From: Flavobacteriaceae bacterium UBA1682
GTDB taxonomy: Bacteria; Bacteroidota; Bacteroidia; Flavobacteriales; Flavobacteriaceae
Assembly (NCBI GenBank): GCA_002320285.1
Contig: DCKE01000024.1
Coordinates: forward strand, 21,494 to 85,493
Length of the DNA: 64,000 nucleotides
Direction: 5' to 3'
The translations under genes were made by a program, and so were the position numbers. The notes under the pieces were generated by a model, which was given only the letters and a program-made list of their open reading frames with translations, was not told where the DNA came from and searched no databases. Of this stretch, positions 18,850-27,856 are shown in pieces (the stretch's first letter is position 1; each line of letters opens with the position of its first letter).

Positions 18850-18880
18850 AGGGCAGTCCCCCAACTGCCCAATCAAAAAA
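18850..18880 (-). terminator. Hairpin terminator, leftward
   Basis: GGGCAGT / ACTGCCC with a short C-rich loop. Read leftward it is followed by a T-rich tract (TTTCTTTTT). It would end transcripts of the ECF sigma gene after the small ORF at 18900-19085. Rightward it lacks a T run, so it is a weaker end for lgt. Confidence 0.5.
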
Positions 18881-18899
18881 AAAAATTAAGGTCAAATCT

Positions 18900-19085
18900 T
18901 TAAAACATTTGGAATGAATAGTTCTTTCTATATACTTTCAAATGGTCGACTATAGATGTTTTTTCTAGGCATCTCATAATTATCGTCAAGTTGACGAACA
19001 ATGCAATATAAGATATCGTTATAAAAGTGGTGTCTAGATCTTTAACCATTAGAATTTTGAAGCATTGAAAAATCACGAAAAACAT
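18900..19085 (-). CDS. Possible 61-aa hydrophobic ORF coupled to the ECF sigma gene
   Basis: Its ATG overlaps the sigma factor stop in a TAATG arrangement, the pattern of translational coupling, and a terminator hairpin follows its stop. The product has one plausible membrane stretch (FITISYIALFVNLTIIM) and basic ends. The position is where an anti-sigma factor normally sits, but it is far too short and has no recognisable anti-sigma fold. The DNA is very A+T-rich and such ORFs arise by chance, so confidence is low. Confidence 0.3.
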   Translation of the reverse strand: MFFVIFQCFKILMVKDLDTTFITISYIALFVNLTIIMRCLEKTSIVDHLKVYRKNYSFQMF

Positions 19086-19693
19086 TACAATTGTTTTTTA
19101 TGTTGGTGTTTATTTCTTTTTTTGGGTGGTTTTGGATCATATAATTTTCTTCGTAGGTCGTTTTTAGCTCTGAAGTGAATCGTATGGAAATTCTGTATCG
19201 TTATATTCATGATATCGCATATCTCTTGTTTGTTGTAACCGTTAACGTAGTACAATATCATGATGATTTTATTTTTTCCTTTTAGCGTATATAAAATATC
19301 TAATACTTGATTTGATTTATTTTGACTGTTTTCTTGGTCATTTAGGTAGCTGTCCTTGGAATTTTCATCAATGAGTGTATTTAATACGTTGTTGATGTCT
19401 TCTAGAATAATTTTGTTTCTTTTTTTGAGTATATCAATACTTTCATTCATTACAATTTTCTTAAGCCAACTTCCGAAACTCGCCTCGTTTTTAAAGGCGT
19501 GCAAGCTCATAAAAGCTTTGAGAAAGGACTCTTGAAGTATATCCTCAACTAAAACTTTATCATTGACTATTTTGAGTGCAATACTATACATCGCTTTATT
19601 AAATTGATTGTAAATTTCAAATTGCGCGTTAGTATTTCCAAGTTTACACAATGTAATCAGAGAATCAATGTTATGATGATTTCTTGTATCCAA
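19085..19693 (-). CDS. ECF-subfamily RNA polymerase sigma factor
   Basis: A 202-residue sigma-70-like protein. The region 2 segment DILQESFLKAFMSLHAFKNE binds the -10 and core polymerase, and region 4 around residues 130-185 contains YNKQEICDIMNITIQNFHTI, an HTH. A polar linker rich in Asn and Lys joins them. The basic tail ends in KKRNKHQHKKQL. No full anti-sigma gene lies beside it; the nearest candidate is the small overlapping ORF downstream. Regulon unknown. Preceded by 473 bases of extremely A+T-rich DNA. Confidence 0.88.
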   Translation of the reverse strand: MDTRNHHNIDSLITLCKLGNTNAQFEIYNQFNKAMYSIALKIVNDKVLVEDILQESFLKAFMSLHAFKNEASFGSWLKKIVMNESIDILKKRNKIILEDINNVLNTLIDENSKDSYLNDQENSQNKSNQVLDILYTLKGKNKIIMILYYVNGYNKQEICDIMNITIQNFHTIHFRAKNDLRRKLYDPKPPKKRNKHQHKKQL

Positions 19694-20166
19694 TTGAGCT
19701 GTTTTGAGTTTAATATTATCTTATTTTGATGTTGTAGAGTGTAACTCTATACTAGTATAGACTTGTTTTTTTATTAAATATTACACATTTAACAATAAAA
19801 AATTTGAAAAGAAGGTTTTGTGTTATTAAAAATCTTAAGTTTTTTAAGATTAAATTCTTTATCTGTTTTATTTATTTTACAATAAAATAAAATTGTATCG
19901 ACTTTTTTTAAAAATATTTGTTTATTGCATAAATCTTAATTACCATAATTTTTATAGATTATTACAAGCAAATAATGCTTTAAGAAAGAGATTATGACCT
20001 AAAAAAGGATAAAATTAAAAAATTAATTTATTTTTAATCGATTTTTGATACCAATTGTAAAAGTGGTTTAATGATTATCTTTACGCATAACGAGAAACGC
20101 TCTTTAAAGACCTTGTCTTTACTCATAAAATTTATTTAATTCGCTCAATACTAATAATTAGTACTT
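19694..20166. other. A+T-rich divergent intergenic region with a small hairpin
   Basis: No gene is seen between the sigma factor and the GNAT gene. It is unusually rich in A and T. A perfect 8-bp inverted repeat, AATCTTAA / TTAAGATT with a five-base loop, lies at 19831-19851. It must contain promoters for both flanking genes, but none matches the TAnnTTTG consensus convincingly. Confidence 0.4.
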
Positions 20167-20694
20167 ATGGATTCTACTATAAAGATAAAATTTACCATTG
20201 CCTCAGCAGAAGGAGTTGAATTGCTTCAGAAATTAACTATGCAACGCTTTTTAGAGTTGCATCAAAATCAAATTACGCCATCCATTATTAAGGAATTTGT
20301 AGCAGAAAAGTATAGCACTGAATTTATAATCACTGAATTAAATGATTTTACCAACCAATTTTTAGTGGTTTATGTAGGCGATCAGCCTGCTGGATACGCT
20401 TTGTTAAAAGAAAAGGGTGAGGTTCCTCAGCAGTTGACCGATAAGAAGATTGGATATCTACGCAACTTTGAAATCTTAGATGGTTATGACCAAACGGATG
20501 TTGGACAAATTCTACTGGAGAAGTGTCTTTCCGTCTTTAAAAGTTTTGACGCTATTGTTGCTGTTACAAAAACGCAAAACAGCGTTATGCAGTCGCTCTT
20601 GAGGAATCGTGGTTTTGAGAAGCATAGCGACAGTTCCTTTTTTATAGATGCCAACGAAATCCCCGCAGAAATATTAATTTTACGCTTGCAATAG
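20167..20694 (+). CDS. GNAT-family N-acetyltransferase
   Basis: A 175-residue protein with GNAT features: a central strand ending LVVYVGDQPAGYALLKEK, an acceptor region KIGYLRNFEILDGYDQTDVGQILLEKC where the acetyl-CoA loop is expected, and a late helix QSLLRNRGFEKHSD. The canonical Q/RxxGxG/A loop is degenerate (TDVGQI), so activity on a standard substrate is uncertain. Cytosolic, monocistronic, converging on the AlkC-like gene with only eight bases between them. Substrate unknown. Confidence 0.7.
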   Translation: MDSTIKIKFTIASAEGVELLQKLTMQRFLELHQNQITPSIIKEFVAEKYSTEFIITELNDFTNQFLVVYVGDQPAGYALLKEKGEVPQQLTDKKIGYLRNFEILDGYDQTDVGQILLEKCLSVFKSFDAIVAVTKTQNSVMQSLLRNRGFEKHSDSSFFIDANEIPAEILILRLQ

Positions 20695-20702
20695 CGCAAC
20701 AA

Positions 20703-21803
20703 CTAACCCAGCAGCTGGAAAGAAATTTTTTCGGATTCTACACCATTGATAATTAGTGACAATTGGTGTAGACCGGTATGGAATTTTCTAGTGGTTATGA
20801 TTTTAAAAGATTGGTTGCGTAGGATCGTTGATTTCTCCAGAGATTTAAATTCGCGCTCACTGATTTTAAAAACCTTTCTATTCAATTGACCATTTGCTTT
20901 CTGGTAGTATAATCCATATTCAAGGCGAATGATTTTATGGTTTGAATTTTGGTTTTGAATATCAAATCTAAAACTCAGTGCACTTCCGATAGTTACCACT
21001 GGAGTGGTAATGGCAAAACCCTGCACAAGGATTCCTGCATCATTGAGTTCATAATAAGATAAAGTCTCTGGGTGTCCACTTTTTAATAGTGTTCGCAATC
21101 CGTGTTTGATGATAGCATCGGTTTCTTTTGACAGACCTTTCCATTGATTGGCAAAGGCCATTACTTGGTCGGGATGATCCTTAGAAATATCATTTAAATG
21201 ATTTGCTACGCTTTTTCTAACCCAAGGATGCGAATCTCGCATCAAGTTTTCCAATATTCTTAAAGTGGGACGAGGATCCTTTTGTAACATAGGTAAAGCC
21301 ATAGACCAAGGTAATTTTGGTCTTGATCCTTCACTTGAAAAACGACGGACTTTGTGATTGGGATGTTTTGACCACATCAACATTTGGTGCAACATCTGAT
21401 CGGGATATTTTAATATAAACGGACGAACCGCAAATTCACAACTGATGAATTGTGTGGTGCATTCGAGGGCTACGATACTCATTTTGATATCGTTTATTCC
21501 GTATCTCGCAATGTATTCAGCTAAAAAAATATAGGCAAGTGATTCTCCGCGTTCTTGACTCTGTTGTAGTATTGAGATCAATTTTGTTAGTTTCGGTACG
21601 GCAGCTTCAAACTGTTGCGGCATCGATATATGCAAGACATCTGTCACGTGTATCATTCGATCCTTCCATTCTTTTTCCAAGAAATTATCGGAGTAAATCT
21701 GCGCGATAAAATCGGTTTGATTTAGATCTGGCAATACTTGTTTTAAAACCATAGAAAAATGATTAAAAAAAGTTTCATTGTAAATATCTTTTATCAAGGA
21801 CAT
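20703..21803 (-). CDS. AlkC-like DNA alkylation repair protein (HEAT repeats)
   Basis: The start is placed at MSLIKDIYNETFF, five codons into the open frame. Residues 1 to about 240 form HEAT-like helices, including SEGSRPKLPWSMALP and HPWVRKSVANHLNDIS, which match the AlkC/AlkD glycosylase superfamily. A C-terminal region of about 100 residues is beta-rich and Ig-like, a feature reported for AlkC proteins. These enzymes remove cationic alkylated bases such as 3-methyladenine. Monocistronic, with no DNA damage operator recognised. Confidence 0.82.
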   Translation of the reverse strand: MSLIKDIYNETFFNHFSMVLKQVLPDLNQTDFIAQIYSDNFLEKEWKDRMIHVTDVLHISMPQQFEAAVPKLTKLISILQQSQERGESLAYIFLAEYIARYGINDIKMSIVALECTTQFISCEFAVRPFILKYPDQMLHQMLMWSKHPNHKVRRFSSEGSRPKLPWSMALPMLQKDPRPTLRILENLMRDSHPWVRKSVANHLNDISKDHPDQVMAFANQWKGLSKETDAIIKHGLRTLLKSGHPETLSYYELNDAGILVQGFAITTPVVTIGSALSFRFDIQNQNSNHKIIRLEYGLYYQKANGQLNRKVFKISEREFKSLEKSTILRNQSFKIITTRKFHTGLHQLSLIINGVESEKISFQLLG

Positions 21804-21977
21804 AAGGTAAAATATCAAGTGTTAATGCCGATTGTAAATCTCCAAACGGGAAGTAAAATTATAATTTTTATTTGTCACAAACTATTGTAAGTTTCTAAAA
21901 TGCATTTTTTTATCACTTAAGTTCTAAATATGAAAAAACGCTTATATTGCAGTTGATTACTAACTAATTATTTTGCT

Positions 21978-22487
21978 TTGAAAAGGAGGAGTTTGGTTTC
22001 TATATTGGTTTTTTCACTAGCTGTACTCGGACTCGGATATTTGTGGTATACGTCATCGCCAAAAGGAAATACGGTACGTATAACCGTTTCTGAATCTTTA
22101 GATTTAAAACAGCTCGTGATTCAGAAAGGATTTTATTCCATCAATTCTACCACCGATGAAAATTTATTAAAAAAGGGGCTGGAGCAACTTGTTTTTGATG
22201 GAGTTTCCACATATCCCTTTGAAACGTTTTGTGGAGAAAATGATTTTTTGATATTTTATGACCAACAGTATTATACAATTTTCAGGCATTTTATACCCAA
22301 TGATTTTTATGATGGAATTCCTTCTCCCCATCAGTACAAGTTTTCAGTTGAAAAAAGCGAGGAGGAGCTCTATGTAATTTTGGAGGTTGTAGGCCAGGAG
22401 CCTATGACAATCAGAAAAAAACTAATGCCTGTTTTTATGGCTAAAAGCCAGCTTTGGGCTAGTCCAATCGCAATAAGGGTTCCGTGA
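21978..22487 (+). CDS. Membrane-anchored hypothetical protein (169 aa)
   Basis: A TTG start is needed because no ATG lies upstream in frame. An N-terminal KRR followed by the hydrophobic segment SILVFSLAVLGLGYLWY indicates a membrane anchor or signal peptide. The remaining 140 residues have a mixed alpha/beta look, with aromatic-rich DFLIFYDQQYYTIF. I do not recognise a family. It stands alone between the AlkC-like and PNGase genes, with no partner to suggest a role. Confidence 0.6.
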   Translation: MKRRSLVSILVFSLAVLGLGYLWYTSSPKGNTVRITVSESLDLKQLVIQKGFYSINSTTDENLLKKGLEQLVFDGVSTYPFETFCGENDFLIFYDQQYYTIFRHFIPNDFYDGIPSPHQYKFSVEKSEEELYVILEVVGQEPMTIRKKLMPVFMAKSQLWASPIAIRVP

Positions 22488-22698
22488 TATCTTTTCAATA
22501 TAAGTTTTTTTAAGTTTTATGCCGTTTTTAGGTACTAATTGAAATAATTTTGTCTGTTTGTTTTGGTTTTTTAACATAAAAAAACAGTATCTGAAGCAGT
22601 TTGTTTTTTAAAAAAATTATATTTGTTTATATTCTATTTGATTTAATGAGGTGAATAGGGTATTTAATAATGATATAAACAGTTTAAAATTGGAATTT

Positions 22699-24042
22699 AT
22701 GAAAGCAATTTTACTTTTTTTTATTTTGATATTTTCCGCAACTTATGCGCAACAAACTAAGACGGTCATTTTTGACGATATTTTATTTTATGACGGTTAT
22801 GCACCGACGGTGACTCAGCCTGTACCAAACGATGTCATTCGTCATCGGAACGATTTGTATTCAAAAAAACTCAGTGCACAACAGTTGGCTGCTTTTGGAG
22901 ATGAGATTACGATTAATGTGAATATCAAAGCGGCTTGTGACAATTATGATCGTATTGGAAATGTCAATTTGGCTTTGGTGCCCAAGGGTCAAATAACCTA
23001 TATGCTCGATGACGTTGATGTGGTAAGAATTGAGTTAGGCCGGTACATCACGCCATTTATGAATAAGAATAAAACACCTAACGTTGTTCCCTATTCCTAT
23101 GATTTAAATCATATCAGTCGAATATTTAAGGATCAGACTACCTTGGCAAAATATGATATTTGGATAGAGCTGGAATTGTTTGGAGTGCCCTATAGTGCTC
23201 ATACTCAAATTGCCGGTTGTGCTGGGCGAAACGATGTTTTCTATGGAAGTGTTGAAATCGTTTCTAATGTAGTAGTCAATGCAGAAAAGGTCGACGATCT
23301 GGTTTTACTGCCGTTGTTGATCAAACACGATTTAAATAACTATCAAGCGGGTGCTAGTGACGGGATTGGTCTATCAAAAAAGACGATTACATTTGAATTA
23401 GACAATACTATTTACAATGCTAAATTATTTTTAATCACATCCAGTCACGGTGCCGGAAATGGGGGTGAGGAATATGTGAGACGTGAACATTATCTGTATT
23501 TCGATCAAAATTTAAAGTTACAGTATAAACCTGGAGGTTTGTCCTGTGAACCCTTTAGAAAATACAATACTCAACCCAATGGCATTTATAAAAATTCACC
23601 GCAAACGGATCAATTTTGGGCCTCTTGGAATAATTGGTGTCCTGGTAATAGTATTCCTACCCGGACTATTGATTTAGGTACACTTGCTGCTGGAACTCAT
23701 ACTGTTGTTTTAGATGTGCCTGAAGCACAATTTATTGGTAGCGACGGTAAAATTCCAGTTTCGCTGTATATTCAGGCACATAATAAACCTTACACGGCTA
23801 GTGTGGAAGCGGTTTTGATCGCTGATAATTTAAGGTTGTTTCCCAATCCTACTACTAACCTTGTTACTATTATTTCGGATCATGAAATATCTTCGATTGA
23901 AATATGGGATCTAGCTGGAAAAAAGTTGGGGACTGGCAAGGGCAAAGCGATCGATTTATCTACTTATTCGGCAGGTACATATATTATCAAAATCACTTCG
24001 CAATCCGGGAATCAAACACAACATAAGGTGATTAAAAAATAA
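22699..24042 (+). CDS. PNGase F-like peptide-N-glycosidase with T9SS sorting tail
   Basis: The start is moved to ATG 22699, giving a proper signal peptide (AILLFFILIFSATYAQ); the ORF extends to a GTG 48 bases upstream. The body resembles flavobacterial PNGase F. CDNYDRIGNV aligns with the CDEWDRY segment carrying catalytic Asp60, GRYITPF is conserved, GNGGEEYVRRE carries a Glu in the place of Glu206, and WCPGNSIPTR matches WCPGMAVPTR. PNGase F cleaves the Asn-GlcNAc bond of N-glycoproteins. The last 70 residues (LFPNPTTN through TYIIKI to KVIKK) are a type A T9SS sorting domain, so it is secreted or surface-bound. An N-glycan-releasing role is inferred. Confidence 0.82.
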   Translation: MKAILLFFILIFSATYAQQTKTVIFDDILFYDGYAPTVTQPVPNDVIRHRNDLYSKKLSAQQLAAFGDEITINVNIKAACDNYDRIGNVNLALVPKGQITYMLDDVDVVRIELGRYITPFMNKNKTPNVVPYSYDLNHISRIFKDQTTLAKYDIWIELELFGVPYSAHTQIAGCAGRNDVFYGSVEIVSNVVVNAEKVDDLVLLPLLIKHDLNNYQAGASDGIGLSKKTITFELDNTIYNAKLFLITSSHGAGNGGEEYVRREHYLYFDQNLKLQYKPGGLSCEPFRKYNTQPNGIYKNSPQTDQFWASWNNWCPGNSIPTRTIDLGTLAAGTHTVVLDVPEAQFIGSDGKIPVSLYIQAHNKPYTASVEAVLIADNLRLFPNPTTNLVTIISDHEISSIEIWDLAGKKLGTGKGKAIDLSTYSAGTYIIKITSQSGNQTQHKVIKK

Positions 24043-24253
24043 ATAGTCGTTTTTTAAACCGTTTCTAATTATAGCTACTTAGGGAATCATCTGTATAGCT
24101 GTTGAACCGTTTTTTATTACAAAATTGAGGTTGAAGACAATTAAGTAGGGATTGCCCAGGCATTTATGTAATCGTTAAATACCCAAGACAATCCCAGTTT
24201 TAAGTACATTGCGGTACTAAAGAAAAACCAACAAAAAAAAACTATTTATTCAA

Positions 24254-24391
24254 TTAAAGTGTATGCTGAATAATCAGCGGATTTGCATTAATTTCCGCTT
24301 GCGGTATTAACCATTCCCATCTTTGGTCACCCGCCGGTACAGTCATGACTTCGCCTGCAAGTGTACTGGAATGATTTGCGCCATGATAATC
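24254..24391 (-). pseudogene. Relic of a SusD/RagB-type glycan-binding protein (C-terminal 45 codons)
   Basis: Read leftward, an open frame of 45 codons ends with DQRWEWLIPQAEINANPLII, the hallmark SusD C-terminus (W-x-I-P-Q-x-E-I-x-x-N-P). It is preceded by HGANHSSTLAGEVMTVPAG and then by TAG and TAA codons in the same frame. No start and no SusC partner are present. It is best read as the degraded end of a lost polysaccharide utilisation locus next to the PNGase-like gene. Confidence 0.75.
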
Positions 24392-24478
24392 CTATATTTT
24401 GATCTCTATTTAATAGGGGTCCGGTATAACATGGCGTCCGGGTCAAGCAGCTGCAGGTCTGATTTCAGTAAGGTTACC

Positions 24479-24530
24479 GAAACAACGAAACAACGAAACA
24501 ACGAAACAACAAAACAACAAAACAACAAAT
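24479..24530 (+). repeat. Octamer tandem repeat GAAACAAC / AAAACAAC
   Basis: Four copies of GAAACAAC followed by two of AAAACAAC lie directly before the lipoprotein ATG at 24543. A polymerase-slippage-prone array at this distance could alter promoter or leader spacing; that effect is inferred. Confidence 0.75.
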
Positions 24531-24542
24531 AGACTTTTAAGG

Positions 24543-25517
24543 ATGCAAAAATTATTGACGTTAGTCGTATGTGGGTTAGTAATGACTTCCTGCGCAACAG
24601 TTTTGAATAAAAAAACTTATATCATGCCCGTTTCAAGTAATATCGTACCAGCCAAGGTCAAGGTTTATGATCAGGTTTATGAATTACCAGCTGATGTAGA
24701 AGTCACCAGATCAAATAAGGATCTGAATATGATACTGATCGCAGATAGTGTAAATATAGCATATACTATTAAGCCGCGTTTATCCGCTATATTTTTATAT
24801 ATGAATCTGGTGGGGGAACTAGCCGCTCCAATAAATTATGCCGTTGACCTGACCAATCATAAACGGTTTTATTACGGCAATAAAGTTTTTCTTAATACAG
24901 CAGATACGCTTAGGATTTACGAAGGAAGTATGGCTATAAAACAGCGTCGATACTTCGGTAAAGAATTTCGTAAAAACAAAGGAGATATTTTTTTTAGAGT
25001 ATCAATTCCAGCTTTAAATTCATTTGTTCTGAAACCGAGTCAGGAACCGATCAAGCACAGAACAGGAATTTTTGGTATTTCTTTAGGTTTTGATTATTAC
25101 TATAAAACCAATCAATATTTAAGTACTTCAGGGACTTATGTAGCAAGTAAAACACCTCCTCCATTTGGTGATTATGAAAATATAGAGTCTGCCTATTGGA
25201 GTCTCTCAAACAACCATAAATGGAATAGGTGGAATCTGGGTTATGGAGTTTCCTATTCGCATAATATGTGGAAATTCGACAATTCTGGCTATGATATAGA
25301 TGTCAATTCACCAGACCATATTTCAATTACTAAAACTAGTTATGCCTTGGGCCTTGTTTTTCCGGCCTCCTTTCAGTTAAACAAACTTTTTAGTTTTGGA
25401 TTGACTTATCGTCCTAGTTTTTATCATTTGGGATCCAATCACAAAGTGGAATACGAACATTTGATCAGTTTTGAAGCAATTCTTAAATTGCCAATCAGAC
25501 AGAGTAAAAGTAGTTAA
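24543..25517 (+). CDS. Outer-surface lipoprotein of unknown function (324 aa)
   Basis: The signal peptide ends in a clear lipobox (GLVMTSCATVLNKKTY), giving a lipid-anchored product. Residues 20-75 look like a PEGA-type small beta domain (VPAKVKVYDQVYELP), and the part after 170 is rich in Tyr/Trp and alternating strands, as in small beta-barrels (GISLGFDYYYKTN, YGVSYSHNMWKFD). This pattern is common in Bacteroidota lipoproteins of unknown role. No operon partner is seen. The repeat array immediately upstream is the only regulatory hint. Confidence 0.7.
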   Translation: MQKLLTLVVCGLVMTSCATVLNKKTYIMPVSSNIVPAKVKVYDQVYELPADVEVTRSNKDLNMILIADSVNIAYTIKPRLSAIFLYMNLVGELAAPINYAVDLTNHKRFYYGNKVFLNTADTLRIYEGSMAIKQRRYFGKEFRKNKGDIFFRVSIPALNSFVLKPSQEPIKHRTGIFGISLGFDYYYKTNQYLSTSGTYVASKTPPPFGDYENIESAYWSLSNNHKWNRWNLGYGVSYSHNMWKFDNSGYDIDVNSPDHISITKTSYALGLVFPASFQLNKLFSFGLTYRPSFYHLGSNHKVEYEHLISFEAILKLPIRQSKSS

Positions 25518-25739
25518 AAGTACTAATTTACACTACAGGTGTATATATGGATGAAATGAAAAATAGTTTTTAATTTACGCGTTGTTCACTCGACTACACT
25601 TTTAATTACAGGTCTTCGCATTTTTGATATTCTTTATTTTGTATCTGTGAACTCGAAATTTTTCTTGATAAACCAATGAGAATTGTCCCTAATTCCAAGA
25701 TTGAATTGTTATCAATAAAATTTCTAAATTTCACAAAAG

Positions 25740-26075
25740 ATGAAAAAATTCGCATTTATTTTTAGATTAAATAGCGCTAGCGCTGTAGTGCCAAGCGCTG
25801 AACAATTATCTGAACGCCTTGCTTGGTTGAGCGATCTAACAGACAATCAAACCGTGATAGACCGGGGCAATACACTACTATCTACTCCTGCAAGGCGGAT
25901 TGATGCCTAGAGGGTAATTGAAGAGGGCGTTCACGATGACCATACCTTTTTTATCAGTGGCTATTTGGTCATACAAGCTCAAGATATCGATCAGGCTGTG
26001 ACTATAGCATTAAGCAATCCCATTTATAAGGTGGGCGGCACTATAGAGGTGCGGGAAGTCGTTCAACGACCTTGA
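25740..26075 (+). pseudogene. YCII-related (YciI/DGPF) domain protein, interrupted by TAG
   Basis: From ATG 25740 the frame reads MKKFAFIFRLNS, then LSERLAWLSDLT, reaches TAG at 25908-25910, and continues to HTFFISGYLVIQAQDID and NPIYKVGGTIEVREV before TGA at 26075. The whole 111-residue translation has the YCII-related domain order, with a single amber codon inside. One point change would restore it. YCII proteins are small enzymes or sensors of poorly known function. Bases 25518-25739 and 26076-26241 around it show no further gene. Confidence 0.7.
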
Positions 26076-26241
26076 TCCAGGCTTTTTTTGTATATTGGTG
26101 CCAATTGATAAATGATTTATTAGCGTTTGTTCATTGTTTAGTAATCGAGAATCAAAGCGGTTTGCTTATTGTCGATTAAAAACTTATTGAAAAGCCGCCA
26201 ATTGAGGTATTTTTCAGCATTAATTCATAGGTAAAATTAAG

Positions 26242-27102
26242 ATGGAGCAAGTTATTGCAAAAGATGGAACTCATCTACTGGGCATAAAAGAAGGAGTAAG
26301 CCAAGACTTCGTGTTAACGGTTCGTTTTTCGGAATACACCGTTTTTCTAATCAAAAAAGGGAAAGGTACTTTTTATGCAGATTATAATTCCTTTCCCTTT
26401 TCAGGCCCTATACTGCTATTTGCCACCCCTATGCAAGGTTTGTCTATAGTGTCCGAAGGGGAGCTGGAGTTTTTTACCTTACAGTTTCATTCAGATTTTT
26501 ACTGTATAGAAACCCATCGCGATGAGGTTGCTTGTAATGGACTCTTATTTAATTCTATATATATTGATCCTACTGTTGAAATTTCATCAAGCGATTGGTC
26601 TGTTTTTGATCAAATTATAGAACAAATAGGCTGTGAAATCAAAGATAGCGAAAGCTCAGAGATGGTATTACGATCGTATTTGCAACTAGTGCTGGCAAAA
26701 TCGAGTAGTATTAAATTGAAAACTGAAAAGAAAGTAGCTTTGTACCGCATAAAAGATGAAAAGATGGAATTGTTTCGCGATTTGTTAAACCGTCATTTCT
26801 TACGGCTACATCGACCAATGGATTATGCTGAACTACTACAAATTTCTGCAAATTCATTGAGTAAAAGATCGGTCAAATATTTTGGAAAATCTCCCTCTCA
26901 ATTGATTCAAGAGCGTTTGATACTCGAAGCCAAAAAAAAACTACACCTTACCACCAGCAGTATCAAAGAAATCGCTTTTCAAATGGAATTTTCTGACGAA
27001 TATTATTTTAGCCGGTTTTTTAAAAAACACACCCTAGTTTCGCCTCAAGAGTTTCGAAATCGGGCAGGGATTTCCGAAGTGGCATATTTGTCTAAGGAAT
27101 AA
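26242..27102 (+). CDS. AraC-family transcriptional regulator
   Basis: A 286-residue regulator. The N-terminal half is a cupin-like sensor (YTVFLIKKGKGTFYADYN). The C-terminal 100 residues contain the AraC helices DYAELLQISANSLSKRSVKY and IKEIAFQMEFSDEYYFSRFF. It lies 153 bases upstream of the DUF417 membrane gene in the same direction, so it probably controls that gene. The effector is unknown. A second AraC regulator, at 28723-29598, shares the same general layout. Confidence 0.87.
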   Translation: MEQVIAKDGTHLLGIKEGVSQDFVLTVRFSEYTVFLIKKGKGTFYADYNSFPFSGPILLFATPMQGLSIVSEGELEFFTLQFHSDFYCIETHRDEVACNGLLFNSIYIDPTVEISSSDWSVFDQIIEQIGCEIKDSESSEMVLRSYLQLVLAKSSSIKLKTEKKVALYRIKDEKMELFRDLLNRHFLRLHRPMDYAELLQISANSLSKRSVKYFGKSPSQLIQERLILEAKKKLHLTTSSIKEIAFQMEFSDEYYFSRFFKKHTLVSPQEFRNRAGISEVAYLSKE

Positions 27103-27255
27103 GCATTTTCGTCCATGTTTTGATCAAGGAATATCGAGTAAGTTTGTTTTTATTATATTCAATTGAATATATAGCGCAATTGTCAGAATTACTTTTTTGA
27201 ACTAAAAGGAAAGCATTTTGCTGTTGTAAACTATGGAAGAAAACAAATTTTCATT

Positions 27256-27837
27256 ATGATATTAAAGATTATTACCCGGTTAGCAGGTTTGCAAAAGTCG
27301 TTTATCAACCTGCTTAGAATAGCAATTTTTTTGGTTATGATTTGGATTGGAGGTTTAAAAGCTTTTCATTACGAAGCTGATGGGATTGTTCCATTTGTTG
27401 CAAATAGTCCTGTGATGAGTTTTTTTTTAAACAAGCCTGCACCCGAGTACCAAGAATACAAAAACCCAGAAGGTAAAGAAGTGGCTAAAAATATTGCTTG
27501 GCATCGTGATAATGGTACTTATACTTTTTCCTATGTGCTTGGAACTGTAATTGTGTTGATAGGACTTTTGGTTTTGTCCGGAATTGGTTTTCCAAAAATA
27601 GGGTTAATCGGAGGACTCTTGACCTTTGGGATGTCGTTGGTGACCCTTTCTTTTTTAATAACAACACCAGAGGTCTATGTGCCTAATTTGGGAGGCGATT
27701 TTCCAACGGAGCATTATGGATTCCCCTTTCTATCTGGGGCAGGGAGATTGGTGCTAAAAGATGTGATTATGATGATCGGAGGACTGATCTGTGCTTCCGA
27801 AAGTGCGCAACGCCTACTTCAAAATAAGTCGCGATAG
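27256..27837 (+). CDS. DUF417/YkgB-family inner-membrane protein (RclC-like)
   Basis: A 193-residue polytopic protein with about four helices. It carries the family start IFLVMIWIGGLKAFHYEADGIVPFVANSPVMSF and later LGGDFPTEHYGFPFLSGAGRLVLKD. E. coli RclC (YkgB) of this family belongs to a regulon protecting against reactive chlorine and is controlled by the AraC-type RclR. The AraC gene directly upstream here makes the same logic likely, though RclA and RclB are absent. The biochemical role of the family is not settled. It ends at a strong bidirectional terminator. Confidence 0.85.
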   Translation: MILKIITRLAGLQKSFINLLRIAIFLVMIWIGGLKAFHYEADGIVPFVANSPVMSFFLNKPAPEYQEYKNPEGKEVAKNIAWHRDNGTYTFSYVLGTVIVLIGLLVLSGIGFPKIGLIGGLLTFGMSLVTLSFLITTPEVYVPNLGGDFPTEHYGFPFLSGAGRLVLKDVIMMIGGLICASESAQRLLQNKSR

Positions 27838-27856
27838 CATTTAGTAGATACTATGG

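Noticed and set aside
24406..24597. Leftward 63-codon ORF rich in Phe, Cys and Val
   Set aside because: It is a translation of the octamer repeat and the lipoprotein start on the opposite strand, low in complexity.
8041..26075. Stop-codon recoding to explain the interrupted MFS and YCII genes
   Set aside because: The two interruptions use different codons (TAA and TAG), and TAA, TAG and TGA end other genes normally, so ordinary nonsense mutation is simpler.
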